DNA of 64,000 nt from Amphibacillus marinus (lineage in GTDB: Bacteria > Bacillota > Bacilli > Bacillales > Amphibacillaceae): assembly GCF_900110345.1 (NCBI RefSeq), contig NZ_FODJ01000015.1, positions 1 to 64,000 of the forward strand, written 5' to 3'. Below are positions 45,637 through 59,738 of the stretch, in pieces (the first letter of the stretch is position 1; every line of letters begins with the position of its first letter). The position numbers were made by a program, and so were the translations under genes. The notes beneath the pieces were generated by a model that saw only the letters and a list, made by a program, of their open reading frames with translations, had not been told where the DNA came from and searched no databases.

Positions 45637-45780
45637 TCTTATTGGAAGCAAAAAATGTATAATTGCAATTCATTAGCTAGATAATAAAAAGAGTTGGCGA
45701 ACGAACCATTTAAGTAATCCTATAACTAAAACGCAATGATAAGCTACCAGCACTTTTGTGAAAATGGTTTAAAAATCTAG

Positions 45781-45809
45781 TTGACAATTAGTTTTGAAAG
45801 CGTTATTGT
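45781..45809 (+). promoter_or_regulatory. Promoter with cre site of the first beta-glucoside operon
   Basis: TTGACA (45781-45786), 17 bp, TATTGT (45804-45809). TTGAAAGCGTTATTG at 45794-45808 matches the cre pattern at 13 of 15 positions and overlaps the -10 box, so CcpA repression is expected. Confidence 0.75.
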
Positions 45810-45838
45810 GTAATTATTAAATGAATAAAACATAATTC

Positions 45839-45906
45839 GGATTGTCACTGGAAACAGGCAACACTGAAAATAATCAGCTTATGATTACTTTTTGTGTTGC
45901 CTTTTT
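45839..45906 (+). promoter_or_regulatory. RAT antiterminator and overlapping terminator 1
   Basis: GGATTGTCACTGGAAACAGG opens a ribonucleic antiterminator at 45839-45866. The overlapping terminator pairs GGCAACAC (45857) with GTGTTGCC (45894), then TTTTT. The antiterminator protein encoded next should bind the RAT and control its own synthesis. Confidence 0.92.
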
Positions 45907-45927
45907 ATGTTTTTTAGGAGGGGAAGA

Positions 45928-46761
45928 ATGAAACTATATCAAGTACTAAACAATAATGTTGTTACTTCTTTAGTAGATGGAAAAGAGATCATTATCATTG
46001 GGACTGGTATTGGTTTCAAGAAAAAACAAAACGACGAGATTGACGAAAGTAAAATTCAGAATAAGTTTTACCCAGCTAACAATACTCTAGCCCAACAAAC
46101 GATTCAACAGATGGAAGATGTCCCTGAAGAAATTATTGATATTGTCGTCAAGATAGTGAAGAAAGCCGAGCAAGATATAGGTAGAGAGTTGAATAATGGT
46201 ATTTATTTCACACTGGTCGACCACATTTCCTTTGCGCTCGAGCGACATAGAAAAAAGCAGGAAATCAAAAATGTGTTATTGTGGGATATTAAAAGATTGT
46301 ATAAAAAAGAGTTTGAGATTGGTAAATATGGTGTGCAGTTATTAAATGAAACCTATGACGTGCAACTTACGGAAGAAGAAGCCGCCTTCATTGCTGTTCA
46401 TGTCATGAATGCAGAGTTTAATGTAGGTATTGATATGATGGAATCCATGACGCGCATTATTAATGAAGTGGTTAAGATTATTGAGTACTACTTCAAAATC
46501 GAGTTAGATAAAGATAGTCTGTTTTATTTAAGATTAGTTAACCATTTGAAATTTTTTGCTCAGCGTGTCCTAAATGGTACACCATACAGTGATAAGGAAA
46601 ACATATTGTTGGATGTCATTCGCAGCAATTATGTAGAGCCCTTTGCGTGCTCGTGTCAGATCAAAGCGTTCATGTTAGAGAAATATGATTGTAAGTTAAC
46701 TGAAGAGGAATTAGTTTATTTAACGATCCATATTCAAAGATTAATCGATACGAATAATTAG
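45928..46761 (+). CDS. licT: BglG/LicT-family antiterminator (first)
   Basis: About 277 residues: an RNA-binding CAT domain (MKLYQVLNNNVVTSLVDGKE, IIIIGTGIGFKKKQ) and two PRD domains with His in LVDHISFALERH and LVNHLKFFAQRV. It binds RAT sequences to prevent termination when the sugar is present. The ATG at 45928 follows AGGAGGGG; an earlier frame from 45892 runs through the terminator and is rejected. RATs precede this gene and the PTS gene after it. Symbol by family. Confidence 0.92.
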   Translation: MKLYQVLNNNVVTSLVDGKEIIIIGTGIGFKKKQNDEIDESKIQNKFYPANNTLAQQTIQQMEDVPEEIIDIVVKIVKKAEQDIGRELNNGIYFTLVDHISFALERHRKKQEIKNVLLWDIKRLYKKEFEIGKYGVQLLNETYDVQLTEEEAAFIAVHVMNAEFNVGIDMMESMTRIINEVVKIIEYYFKIELDKDSLFYLRLVNHLKFFAQRVLNGTPYSDKENILLDVIRSNYVEPFACSCQIKAFMLEKYDCKLTEEELVYLTIHIQRLIDTNN

Positions 46762-46762
46762 A

Positions 46763-46833
46763 GGATTGTCACTGGTCATGCAGGCAACACCTAGATGAAG
46801 GCTATTAACTATAGCTATTCCTAGGTGTTTTTT
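46763..46833 (+). promoter_or_regulatory. RAT antiterminator and terminator 2
   Basis: GGATTGTCACTGGTCATGCA starts a second RAT immediately after the antiterminator stop; AACACCTAG pairs with CTAGGTGTT followed by TTTT. It gates transcription into the EIIBCA gene. Confidence 0.93.
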
Positions 46834-46866
46834 ATTTTTCGATAAATATTAAGGGAGGAAATGAAC

Positions 46867-50183
<3,317 letters not shown>

Positions 50184-50190
50184 TATAGCA

Positions 50191-50232
50191 AAATAACCAG
50201 CTAAGACCATTTTTCATAGCTGGTTATTTTTT
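50191..50232 (+). terminator. Terminator after the first beta-glucoside operon
   Basis: AAATAACCAGCTA pairs with TAGCTGGTTATTT, followed by TTTT; strong intrinsic terminator. Confidence 0.92.
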
Positions 50233-50331
50233 GATAGTTGATGAAGAAGCATAGAAATGAAGAATTCTGAAGCTAGTATGTAGCGTTTATTGACAATGAA
50301 ATTTGGAATTGATTGAATTTATGAAAGGGTA

Positions 50332-50477
50332 TTGCAAAACGACAAAAAGCATGATAATATGACCTTAATCAAATAACAAGTCGACGTGTTACTGGTGATG
50401 CAGGCAAGATCGGATTGAAATACTTTGTCAAGGAGTCAGCTCTTTGTGAAGGCGGTATTTCAGTTGGATCTTTTTTT
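50332..50477 (+). promoter_or_regulatory. Promoter, RAT and terminator 3
   Basis: TTGCAA (50332-50337), 17 bp, TAATAT (50355-50360) is a plausible promoter. A RAT starts at 50383 (GACGTGTTACTGGTGATGCA). The overlapping terminator has arms GATC...GAAATAC and GTATTTC...GATC followed by TTTTTTT at 50471-50477. It gates the second EIIBCA operon. Confidence 0.87.
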
Positions 50478-50526
50478 GTGCGCTATTTTCGCTAATTGGC
50501 CATTGGTGAAGGGCGTAATTCATTGA

Positions 50527-52416
<1,890 letters not shown>

Positions 52417-52442
52417 TAAAAACAAAAAAAGGGGCAATCAGC

Positions 52443-53855
52443 ATGACTAATTTTCCAGATCATTTCTTATTCGGTGCTTCATCATCAGCCTTTCAAATTG
52501 AAGGTGCTTGGGATGAAGATGGCAAAGGTAAGACTGTTGCAGATCATAATGCATTTAAACGGTCGCATTTACAGGCAGACAGCAAGGTAGCGAGTGACTT
52601 TTACCACCGTTATCAAGAAGATATTGCTTTAATGAAAGAATTAGGGATTAAGGTGTATCGCTTCTCAATTTCGTGGGCACGGATTATTCCTGGTGGCGAT
52701 GGTGATATTAACCAAAAAGGAATTGACTTTTATAATAAAGTCATTGACTGTTTAATTAAACATGATATTATGCCAATGGTGACACTTTATCATTTTGACT
52801 TACCGTATGCACTTGTTGAGAAGTATAATGGTTGGGAAGCAAGAGCTTGTATTTATGCGTTTGAACGTTATGCGAAGGTCTGCTTTGAGGCGTTCGGTGA
52901 CAGGGTCAAGTATTGGCAGGTGCACAATGAACAAAACTTAATGATCCGTGTCGATGAGCGGATGAATATAACTGAGACAGACCCTTGGAAGGCAGACAAA
53001 ATTCGGGCGCAAATGGATTACCATATGTTCTTAGCCCACGCTCTAGCGGTCAATGCCTGTCATGACTTAGTGATTGATGGCAAGGTAGGTCCTGCGGTAT
53101 CGTCAACCTGTACCTATCCATCTACCAACAAGCCAGAGGATGTGTGGGCGGCCAAGCTCAATGATTGGTTTAAAACAAATTATTGCCTTGATATCCACTT
53201 TACTGGTGAGTACCCGGGCTACTATATGCGTTATTTACAGGAACGGGATATTGTCCCAACTATGGAAGATGGCGATCAAGCCCTATTAAAAAGCGCAAAG
53301 ATGGACTATATCGCTGTGAATTATTATCGGACCCTATCGGCAAGCTATTTGCCAGTAGATGCTGATCATCCAATTGGAAGTCGTGCTTTTCGGACAAATC
53401 AAGTTGATTTTGATCAATATGGTTATTTTAAAGATGACAAGAACTCGCACTTAGAGGCAAGCGAGTATGGTGCTCAGATTGACCCGATGGGATTGCGGAT
53501 TGTTTTAAATGAATACTACCAGCGTTACCGGTTACCAATGATTGTCACTGAAAATGGTTTAGGTGCTGGCGATGTGTTGACTGAGGATAAAAAAGTCCAT
53601 GATGACTATCGAATTGATTATATTAGAGATCACATTAAAGCCTGTGCATTAGCGATTGAGGATGGTGTAGAGCTGTTCGGTTACTCGCCTTGGGCAGTGA
53701 TGGATATTCTTAGTTCACATCAAGGCTTTAAGAAACGGTATGGCTTTATTTATATTGATCGCGATGATCATAATTTAAAGCAATTGGAGCGAATTAAAAA
53801 AGATAGCTTCTTCTGGTATCAGCAGGTTATTAAATCAAATGGAGCTGATTTATAA
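52443..53855 (+). CDS. 6-phospho-beta-glucosidase-like GH1 enzyme (second)
   Basis: A 470-residue GH1 protein: FPDHFLFGASSSAFQIEGAW, acid/base Glu in WQVHNEQNLM (HNEQ instead of the usual TFNE[PI]), nucleophile Glu in MIVTENGLG, and [12 protein letters not shown] near the end. The altered acid/base neighbourhood marks a distinct GH1 subgroup, possibly with different specificity. Ribosome site AGGGG precedes the ATG. Confidence 0.9.
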   Translation: MTNFPDHFLFGASSSAFQIEGAWDEDGKGKTVADHNAFKRSHLQADSKVASDFYHRYQEDIALMKELGIKVYRFSISWARIIPGGDGDINQKGIDFYNKVIDCLIKHDIMPMVTLYHFDLPYALVEKYNGWEARACIYAFERYAKVCFEAFGDRVKYWQVHNEQNLMIRVDERMNITETDPWKADKIRAQMDYHMFLAHALAVNACHDLVIDGKVGPAVSSTCTYPSTNKPEDVWAAKLNDWFKTNYCLDIHFTGEYPGYYMRYLQERDIVPTMEDGDQALLKSAKMDYIAVNYYRTLSASYLPVDADHPIGSRAFRTNQVDFDQYGYFKDDKNSHLEASEYGAQIDPMGLRIVLNEYYQRYRLPMIVTENGLGAGDVLTEDKKVHDDYRIDYIRDHIKACALAIEDGVELFGYSPWAVMDILSSHQGFKKRYGFIYIDRDDHNLKQLERIKKDSFFWYQQVIKSNGADL

Positions 53856-53884
53856 GCAAAGCACAGAAAGCAAGAGGTGTTAGG

Positions 53885-54772
53885 ATGCGAGTCGTAAAGG
53901 TGTTAAATAATTCATTAATACTGGCACTTGATGATCAGGGGCATGAGATGATCTTAATGGGTAAAGGCATTGGCTTTAATAAAGCAATTGGTTATCGACT
54001 TAGAAAGCAAGAAGTCCAAAAGGTGTTTGTCATGAAGGACCGAGCGATTGGGCGTAATATTATTAAGCTCGCTTCTGAAATTGATAGTACTTTCTTTGAA
54101 CTAGCTAAAACCATTATTGATTATGCGATTGAACAGTACAATATGGATTTAATGGAGCATATTTATCTATCGTTAACCGACCATTTATCGTTTGTTGTGA
54201 AACGGATGGAACAAGGCATTGTGATTGAGAACTTCTACGTAGCTGAGATGAAGAAGTTTAGCCCAAATGAGTATCAGGTCGGTGTTTTTGGCCTTGAATT
54301 GGTAGAGGCACGATTAAAGATTAAGCTCCCAATTGATGAGGCGGGTAATATTGCTTTCCATTTTATTAATGCACAGCAGAACAATCCTTATAATGTTAAT
54401 AATCGAATTATTACCGAAAGCTTAAAGGATATGCTTGATATTGTGAAGTATAATTTTAGCCTTACTTATGATGAGGATAGCATTTCATATTCGAGGTTTA
54501 CCACGCATCTCAGGTTATTTGCTCAGCGGCTGTTAACGGATCGACAAAAGTTTGAACAAGGTGATGACTTTCTCTATGAACAGATTATTAATAATTGTCC
54601 GGCTGAATATAAATGTGTTAACAAGCTTGAAAAATACATTATTGAGAAGTTTTCAACAGAGCTGACGCAAACCGAGGAATTATATCTCACTATTCATATT
54701 CATCGGGTATTAGAAGAGAATAAGCACCGGAAAGATGGTTGTAATAATAAAACGGACGGTAAGTCGTTATGA
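53885..54772 (+). CDS. BglG/LicT-family antiterminator (second)
   Basis: A 295-residue protein with the RNA-binding domain (MRVVKVLNNSLILALDDQGH, MGKGIGFNK) and two PRDs (LTDHLSFVVKRM, FTTHLRLFAQRL). It lies downstream of its likely target operon and would act at the third RAT. Overlaps the MFS gene by 4 bp. Confidence 0.9.
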   Translation: MRVVKVLNNSLILALDDQGHEMILMGKGIGFNKAIGYRLRKQEVQKVFVMKDRAIGRNIIKLASEIDSTFFELAKTIIDYAIEQYNMDLMEHIYLSLTDHLSFVVKRMEQGIVIENFYVAEMKKFSPNEYQVGVFGLELVEARLKIKLPIDEAGNIAFHFINAQQNNPYNVNNRIITESLKDMLDIVKYNFSLTYDEDSISYSRFTTHLRLFAQRLLTDRQKFEQGDDFLYEQIINNCPAEYKCVNKLEKYIIEKFSTELTQTEELYLTIHIHRVLEENKHRKDGCNNKTDGKSL

Positions 54773-55965
54773 AGAAGTTTGTAAAACAGCAAGATCTTAT
54801 TTTCTTCACGATTGTGACCCTATTCTGGTTTGCTCAATATGTCTACATTCCTTATCAGACAACCTTTTTGACTCTAACGGGTGTTTCAAGTAGCTTTACA
54901 GGTGTCGTAATTGGTGCATACGGTATTACCCAGCTGCTTCTACGCTTTCCGGTCGGTCTATTTGCCGATCGATCAGGTGTGCACAAGCCGTTTATTCTCA
55001 TCGGTGCTCTTGCCTCAGGACTTGCTTCTTTGCTTCGTATCTATCCATCTGGAGGAATAGGCTTTTTGCTGGCTAATTTGTTATCAGGATTAGCTTCCTC
55101 TATGTGGATTTCTTTTATGGTTTTCTATATGAATCAGCGAGCAAATGAGGATCAGCAAGCTGCAACAGGTCGAATTATTTTGTTTAACAATGCTGGTATG
55201 CTACTAGGGTTTATCATCAGTATGCTAACCTTTGATTATTTTGGGATGAAATGGATTTGTCTACTTAGTTTGCTTGCAGGGCTTCTTGCGTTTGGACTGG
55301 GATTATGGTTAAAGGAAGAGCCAGTATCGCATCAGCCAGTTGCAATTAGCGAACTGGTAAAAGTTTTGTCAATAAGGCGGCTGTGGATGTTCTCGTTTAT
55401 TGCCCTTATTCAGCAGGGCATTCAGCTTACCACAACGATGTCGTTTACGACGCAGATTCTCAAAGATTTGGGGGCGACAAGTCTAGCGGTTGGTTTGGCA
55501 TCAACTATTTATATGATTGCTGCTGTGTTATTCTCTGCCTTTGCTTCAGCAAAATTTGGTGGTCAAAAAAGGCCGCGAATATGGATTCCATTGGTACTCA
55601 TTGTTGTCTCGCTATATTGTTTCTTTGTTCCAAGAGTGAATGCAATCTGGCTGATTTTCATTCTGCAAATTCTGCCTGGTATGTCCACGGGCATTTTATT
55701 CTCCTTTGCTACCTCGGAGGCAATGAAAGGAATACCCGATGAAAAAAAATCAACAGCAATGGGTTTTTACCAAGCTTTCTATGCGCTTGGGATGTCACTA
55801 TTTCCAATGTTCACAGGTTATGCTGTTACCCATTATAGTATTGTAGTGGGTTATACGATTCTGGCAGGCATTGCCTTAGTGGGCTGTTTAGCGGTGACGA
55901 TTTTTTATAAAAAGCGGCAGACTATAGCTGTCGTGCAAGGACGGATAGTAAATGGTAGCGAGTAG
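54769..55965 (+). CDS. MFS transporter
   Basis: A 398-residue permease with twelve predicted spans. The cytoplasmic loop between spans 2 and 3 reads FPVGLFADRSGVHKPF, the MFS motif A form, and there is a long middle loop after LKEEPVSHQP. Being translationally coupled to the antiterminator, it may export a sugar, aglycone or toxic product from beta-glucoside breakdown; inference. Confidence 0.85.
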   Translation: MKKFVKQQDLIFFTIVTLFWFAQYVYIPYQTTFLTLTGVSSSFTGVVIGAYGITQLLLRFPVGLFADRSGVHKPFILIGALASGLASLLRIYPSGGIGFLLANLLSGLASSMWISFMVFYMNQRANEDQQAATGRIILFNNAGMLLGFIISMLTFDYFGMKWICLLSLLAGLLAFGLGLWLKEEPVSHQPVAISELVKVLSIRRLWMFSFIALIQQGIQLTTTMSFTTQILKDLGATSLAVGLASTIYMIAAVLFSAFASAKFGGQKRPRIWIPLVLIVVSLYCFFVPRVNAIWLIFILQILPGMSTGILFSFATSEAMKGIPDEKKSTAMGFYQAFYALGMSLFPMFTGYAVTHYSIVVGYTILAGIALVGCLAVTIFYKKRQTIAVVQGRIVNGSE

Positions 55966-55978
55966 AGTGGCGATTTTT

Positions 55979-56028
55979 AATAACAAACACCTAAGCACAT
56001 TGTGACAGCTTAGGTGTTTGTTATTTTT
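55979..56028 (+). terminator. Terminator after the second beta-glucoside operon
   Basis: AATAACAAACACCTAAGC pairs perfectly with GCTTAGGTGTTTGTTATT, followed by TTT; strong. The gap to 56204 otherwise has only an imperfect hairpin (ATTCTTGC/GCAAGAAT near 56173-56208). Confidence 0.92.
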
Positions 56029-56204
56029 CGTAGCCTAACAGTCAGTAACAGCTCAATTTGTTCAGAAGCTGTTCGAAGTGGATAACAATGACGTTCTCTA
56101 GGTTATGTCTAGTAAGTCATTAATTACTGCCAAAGTTATCTTAATTCATTTAGTCTTTATTTTTTCCGGTATTCTTGCTTAAAAGATATCTTAATGGGCA
56201 AGAA

Positions 56205-56771
56205 TTATTCATTAGCAATGCTGACCATTGGCCAATGAGCTTGCCAATTCTTTTGGTGGACACGCTTATAAAAGATAGCCTTGCGTGATTCGGATGTTCT
56301 AAAGTGTGGAGTAGGCCGTAGCTTCATCGCAATAGCATCTTCAATCCCATGAGGCGCAATAAGAACAAGCTTATGACATTCATCCATTGTTATGCCTAAT
56401 GCTGTAGCTGTTTCAGGAAATTTGGAGATGGCATCCTCAGTTGAACAGTAAGGTGGAAAATTATTCTTGAGATGCATTCTTGCTTGATTCTTAACGGACC
56501 AAGGCACATCAGAAATAATTCGCCGCAACGCATCTTCTAGTGCTTTCTCAGCTGCCTCACTTATATTGTTTGGGTTAAAATAGACAACATCAATATCCTG
56601 AAGTGGTGTTGGTTGCTTATGGTTGTGCTGAGTATCCCAGATTTTTGAACGGACAAATCCAGCGCAAACAGACCAATCTGTTAAACCCAATTGATCAGCA
56701 GCGTTGATAATGGCCATCATTCTTTCGTCTTGTTGAATGATATCAATAATATCCTTTTCACTACTAAGCAC
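56205..56771 (-). CDS. Nucleotidyltransferase-like protein (NTP_transf_6 type)
   Basis: A 188-residue protein with WSVCAGFVRSKIWDTQHNH and PLQDIDVVYF (Asp-x-Asp motif about 59-61), then a helical end with FRTSESRKAIFYKRVHQKNW. This matches a family of YdcP/YiaA-like predicted nucleotidyltransferases of unknown function, as I recall it. GTG start with GGGGGAG upstream. Confidence 0.75.
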   Translation of the reverse strand: MLSSEKDIIDIIQQDERMMAIINAADQLGLTDWSVCAGFVRSKIWDTQHNHKQPTPLQDIDVVYFNPNNISEAAEKALEDALRRIISDVPWSVKNQARMHLKNNFPPYCSTEDAISKFPETATALGITMDECHKLVLIAPHGIEDAIAMKLRPTPHFRTSESRKAIFYKRVHQKNWQAHWPMVSIANE

Positions 56772-57175
56772 ACGATTCTCCCCCTTTTTTAAGCTTCTCT
56801 GCTATTTTAGCATAAAATAAACTACTGTTTATTTATCGCAGAACAACTGATTGGAAGACCTGTACTTTAAGCATAAGCGGCGTAATTTAAGTATGGTAAG
56901 TGGAAAGAAGGAAGCCCCCCTAATTGAGGCTGTACTATATTAAAAGAAGTAAATGGGTGGTTATTTCTTTTGAATGGACAACGGTATTGTTGCTTTAACT
57001 GTTGTTATAGATAGTAGTTGTATCTTTTATAATAGCCAGTGTCTAGTTTGAAAAATCAAATGGAAGCATGTTTAGTGCAAAGCAGTTAATTGCTGTGTAT
57101 GGTTACTTTTTTAAAGCAAGTCACTTGCTTTTTAGTAAATATTGAGTACGCTATTGTAAAAGGAGGACGATCCAA
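56772..57175. other. Gap before nitroreductase gene
   Basis: No gene seen. TATAAT at 57028-57033 and TTGCTT at about 57125 are possible promoter elements, without a convincing pair. The AGGAGG of the nitroreductase lies at the right end. Confidence 0.35.
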
Positions 57176-57913
57176 ATGAATAAAGTGATTAACCAAATGT
57201 CGGCCCACCGTTCGATTCGTGCCTATACAGATCAGGCGCTTTCAGAACAGCAGATTGAAGAAATTACAACGGCGGCGCGCTGGGCTTCGACGTCAAATCA
57301 TGTTCAAGCTTATACGGTAATTACCATTCGAAATCAGGAGAAAAAGAAGCGTCTAGCCGAACTAGCAGGTGGGCAAAGCTGGGTCGAACAGTGTCCAGTC
57401 TTTTTTGTCATTTGTGTCGACTATTCCCGTCACAAGTATGCGAGCGAAAAGCATCAAACAACCTTTGATGTTGGTGGAGCTGAGCAATTACTTGTTGGTG
57501 CTGTTGATGCAGCACTTGTCGCGCAGAATATGCAGCTTGCCTCAGAGTCATTAGGTCTAGGTGGCGTCATGATTGGTGGTATACGTAATCAGCCTGAGCA
57601 AGTCAGTGAATTGCTGCAGCTTCCCAAATATGTTTTTCCACTTGTTGGTCTTACGGTTGGCTACCCAGATCAACAGATTGCCCAGAAGCCGAGGCTACCA
57701 CAAGCGGCTGCCGTCCATCAAGAAGTGTATGCTTCTGATCAAATAGCTGAACTAACGCAATACGATCAAGACATGCATGATTACTATGTAACACGCACAG
57801 CTGGTACACGGCATTCCACTTGGACCGAAATGATGGCTGCATACACCAGTGTAAGAAAGCGGGCTCATATCGATCAGTATTTAGAACGACAAGGCTTTCT
57901 GCAAAAAGATTAA
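57176..57913 (+). CDS. NfsA-type NADPH nitroreductase
   Basis: A 245-residue flavoprotein: AHRSIRAYTDQALSEQQIEE and TAARWASTSNHVQAYTVI bind FMN; LGLGGVMIGGIRN and PLVGLTVGYP are typical of the NfsA/FRP group. It reduces nitro compounds, quinones or flavin using NADPH. AGGAGG precedes the ATG. It is monocistronic, followed by a strong terminator. Confidence 0.9.
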   Translation: MNKVINQMSAHRSIRAYTDQALSEQQIEEITTAARWASTSNHVQAYTVITIRNQEKKKRLAELAGGQSWVEQCPVFFVICVDYSRHKYASEKHQTTFDVGGAEQLLVGAVDAALVAQNMQLASESLGLGGVMIGGIRNQPEQVSELLQLPKYVFPLVGLTVGYPDQQIAQKPRLPQAAAVHQEVYASDQIAELTQYDQDMHDYYVTRTAGTRHSTWTEMMAAYTSVRKRAHIDQYLERQGFLQKD

Positions 57914-57927
57914 TGCTATACTAAAAA

Positions 57928-57985
57928 AATAGCTAACCAACACGTTTAAACAGACTTTTACGTGATTGGTTAGCTATTACTTTTT
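57928..57985 (+). terminator. Terminator after nitroreductase gene
   Basis: AATAGCTAACCAA pairs with TTGGTTAGCTATT, with an inner CACGT/ACGTG, followed by ACTTTTT; probably works in both directions because A-rich sequence precedes it. Confidence 0.88.
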
Positions 57986-58073
57986 GTTTAACATATTTAA
58001 TGTGTGAAAGGAGCACTACAGGCCGCTATTATAGTGAGACAATAATGATTGGTCGGTCTGCAATACCAATAAA

Positions 58074-58937
58074 TTAATTTAAGTTATTTACTATTTGCGT
58101 AAGTGCCTCTTTAATTGGGGTTGCGGGACGACCAAGTACTTTTTCAAAATCGTTGCTGGTAACATCAAGGGAACCATTGCGGATGCTTGCTTGAATGCCA
58201 ACAACAATTGGTAGGGCCGCTTCAGGTACTCCAGCCTGTTTCATTGCATCACCATAAGCTTCGTCATTAACGTGCTGCACAGTTACCTCTTTATTAATAA
58301 CTTCGCTAAGCTCAGCCACTAACTCAGCCTGTGTTAAAGGCTGTCCAGATAATTCGTAAGTGGTATGGTCGTGCTCAGCTCCTAAAAGAACGGCAGCTGC
58401 TGCATCAGCATAATCCTGTTGCAAAGCCCAGCCGACTTTACCTTCACCGGCAGAGGTTAACCATGTTCCGCCAGCAATTGCCCCTTGGATGCTTCCTGAC
58501 TCGTTCTCTAAATACCAGTTGTTGCGTAAGAATGAGTAGGGAATGCCTGACTCAATAATGGCTGCTTCTGTTGCTTTATGAGGTGGAGCCATTAGGTTGG
58601 TGCTGTCAGTTGCATTTGCTAGACTAGTGTAAGCTAAAAATTTAACATTAGCAGCTTTGGCAGCAGTTACTGCGTTAGCATGTTGTTTAATACGTGTCTC
58701 ATTATCGCCATCAGCAGAGATAATTAAAAGGCGGTCAACGCCTTGAAAGGCAGTAGCTAATGTATCAGGTTGATCAAAATCAGCTTGGCGTACGTCGACA
58801 CCACGCTCTTTTAAATGTACTGCTTTTTCTGGTGTTCGCACACTAACAGCTAATTGTTGTGCAGGAATTGATTTTAATAGTGTTTCAACAACCTTTGATC
58901 CTAAATTTCCTGTAGCGCCTGTAACTAAGATGGTCAT
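58074..58937 (-). CDS. QorB-like NAD(P)H:quinone reductase (NmrA/SDR)
   Basis: About 287 residues. The cofactor loop VTGATGNLGSKVVE opens the protein; AYTSLANATDS, YSFLRNNWYLEN and a conserved YADAAAAVLLG match QorB/YtfG-type quinone reductases. A longer frame from 59066 is available, but GGAGG sits 9 bp before ATG 58937 and the promoter TTGACA-17-TATTAT (59018 to 58990, minus strand) lies downstream of that longer start. Divergent from an Rrf2 regulator that probably controls it. Confidence 0.9.
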   Translation of the reverse strand: MTILVTGATGNLGSKVVETLLKSIPAQQLAVSVRTPEKAVHLKERGVDVRQADFDQPDTLATAFQGVDRLLIISADGDNETRIKQHANAVTAAKAANVKFLAYTSLANATDSTNLMAPPHKATEAAIIESGIPYSFLRNNWYLENESGSIQGAIAGGTWLTSAGEGKVGWALQQDYADAAAAVLLGAEHDHTTYELSGQPLTQAELVAELSEVINKEVTVQHVNDEAYGDAMKQAGVPEAALPIVVGIQASIRNGSLDVTSNDFEKVLGRPATPIKEALTQIVNNLN

Positions 58938-58983
58938 AATATTCATCCTCCAATTCAAATAGTTGTAACATAATTGATTACCT

Positions 58984-59083
58984 GTAACTATAATAATTAC
59001 ATTCGATGCTTTTGTCAACAAATAAATACTATTTTTATTTTGCGTATTTTTTGTTATACTAAACAAGTAATCAAAATGATTAC
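58984..59083. promoter_or_regulatory. Divergent qorB/rrf2 operators and promoters
   Basis: GTAATCAAAATGATTAC (59067-59083) is a perfect 6-5-6 palindrome just downstream of TATACT (59055-59060) for the regulator gene. A related site GTAACTATAATAATTAC (58984-59000) overlaps the -10 of the reductase promoter. Both suit binding by the Rrf2 dimer. Confidence 0.75.
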
Positions 59084-59121
59084 AGGAGATTTCTTTAAAA
59101 ATAATATGGTGGTGACTAAGT

Positions 59122-59556
59122 ATGTCGATAAGTAGTCGGTTTGCAGTCGGAATTCATATTCTGTCATTAATAAATGTTGATCAGGGCGTAACGATATCGT
59201 CAGATTATTTAGCCGGGAGTGTTAATACAAACCCTGTCGTCATTCGGCGAATGATGGGGATGCTGAAGAAAGCTGGCTTAATTGAAGTGCGACCAGGAAT
59301 AGCTGGCATTAAATTAGCTAAAGAGCCAGAATTAATAACGCTATTTGATGTTTATAAGGCGGTCGATGTGGTGCAGGAGAAAGAATTATTTAGTATTCAT
59401 GAGAATCCGCATCCGGATTGTACGGTCGGGAAGCATATTCAAAGTACGGTTGAGCCATTGTTCATAGCTGCCCAATTAGCGATGGAAAAGGTCTTAAGTA
59501 ATGTTACGCTTTTGGATGTTGTTGAAGATATTGAGTCCAAAGTCGCCCTAACTTAA
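59122..59556 (+). CDS. Rrf2-family regulator (YwnA-like)
   Basis: A 144-residue protein with the Rrf2 winged helix (SSRFAVGIHILSLIN, SSDYLAGSVNTNPVVIRRMM, KKAGLIEVRPGIAGIKLAK) and a single Cys in HPDCTVGKH. It lacks the three-Cys iron-sulphur ligand set, so it may sense oxidation or quinones through that Cys, if at all. It is divergent from the QorB-like gene, with palindromes at both promoters. Confidence 0.9.
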   Translation: MSISSRFAVGIHILSLINVDQGVTISSDYLAGSVNTNPVVIRRMMGMLKKAGLIEVRPGIAGIKLAKEPELITLFDVYKAVDVVQEKELFSIHENPHPDCTVGKHIQSTVEPLFIAAQLAMEKVLSNVTLLDVVEDIESKVALT

Positions 59557-59590
59557 TAGGCCTTTATCATTTTAAGTTGTGCAAATGGGA

Positions 59591-59623
59591 AAAGGATCCC
59601 CGTCATGTTTATGGGGATCCTTT
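59591..59623. terminator. Hairpin between convergent genes
   Basis: AAAGGATCCCC pairs with GGGGATCCTTT; the following TTTAGG is a weak U tract. It lies between the Rrf2 and esterase genes and may serve both. Confidence 0.65.
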
Positions 59624-59738
59624 AGGTTGGCTAGCGTGGCACAACAATTATAGACGCTCTCTATTCATGTGCTATAGCTGACTTGACCACCGAACCTACT
59701 ATTGCTTTCATCACTGTTCTTGACGGACATTGAATGAA

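Noticed and set aside
45892-45927. N-terminal extension of the first antiterminator
   Set aside because: The extension lies in the terminator hairpin; the AGGAGGGG-preceded ATG at 45928 fits the family start.
58938-59066. 43-residue N-terminal extension of the QorB-like protein
   Set aside because: Runs through the promoter and operator; the cofactor motif begins at the ATG at 58937.
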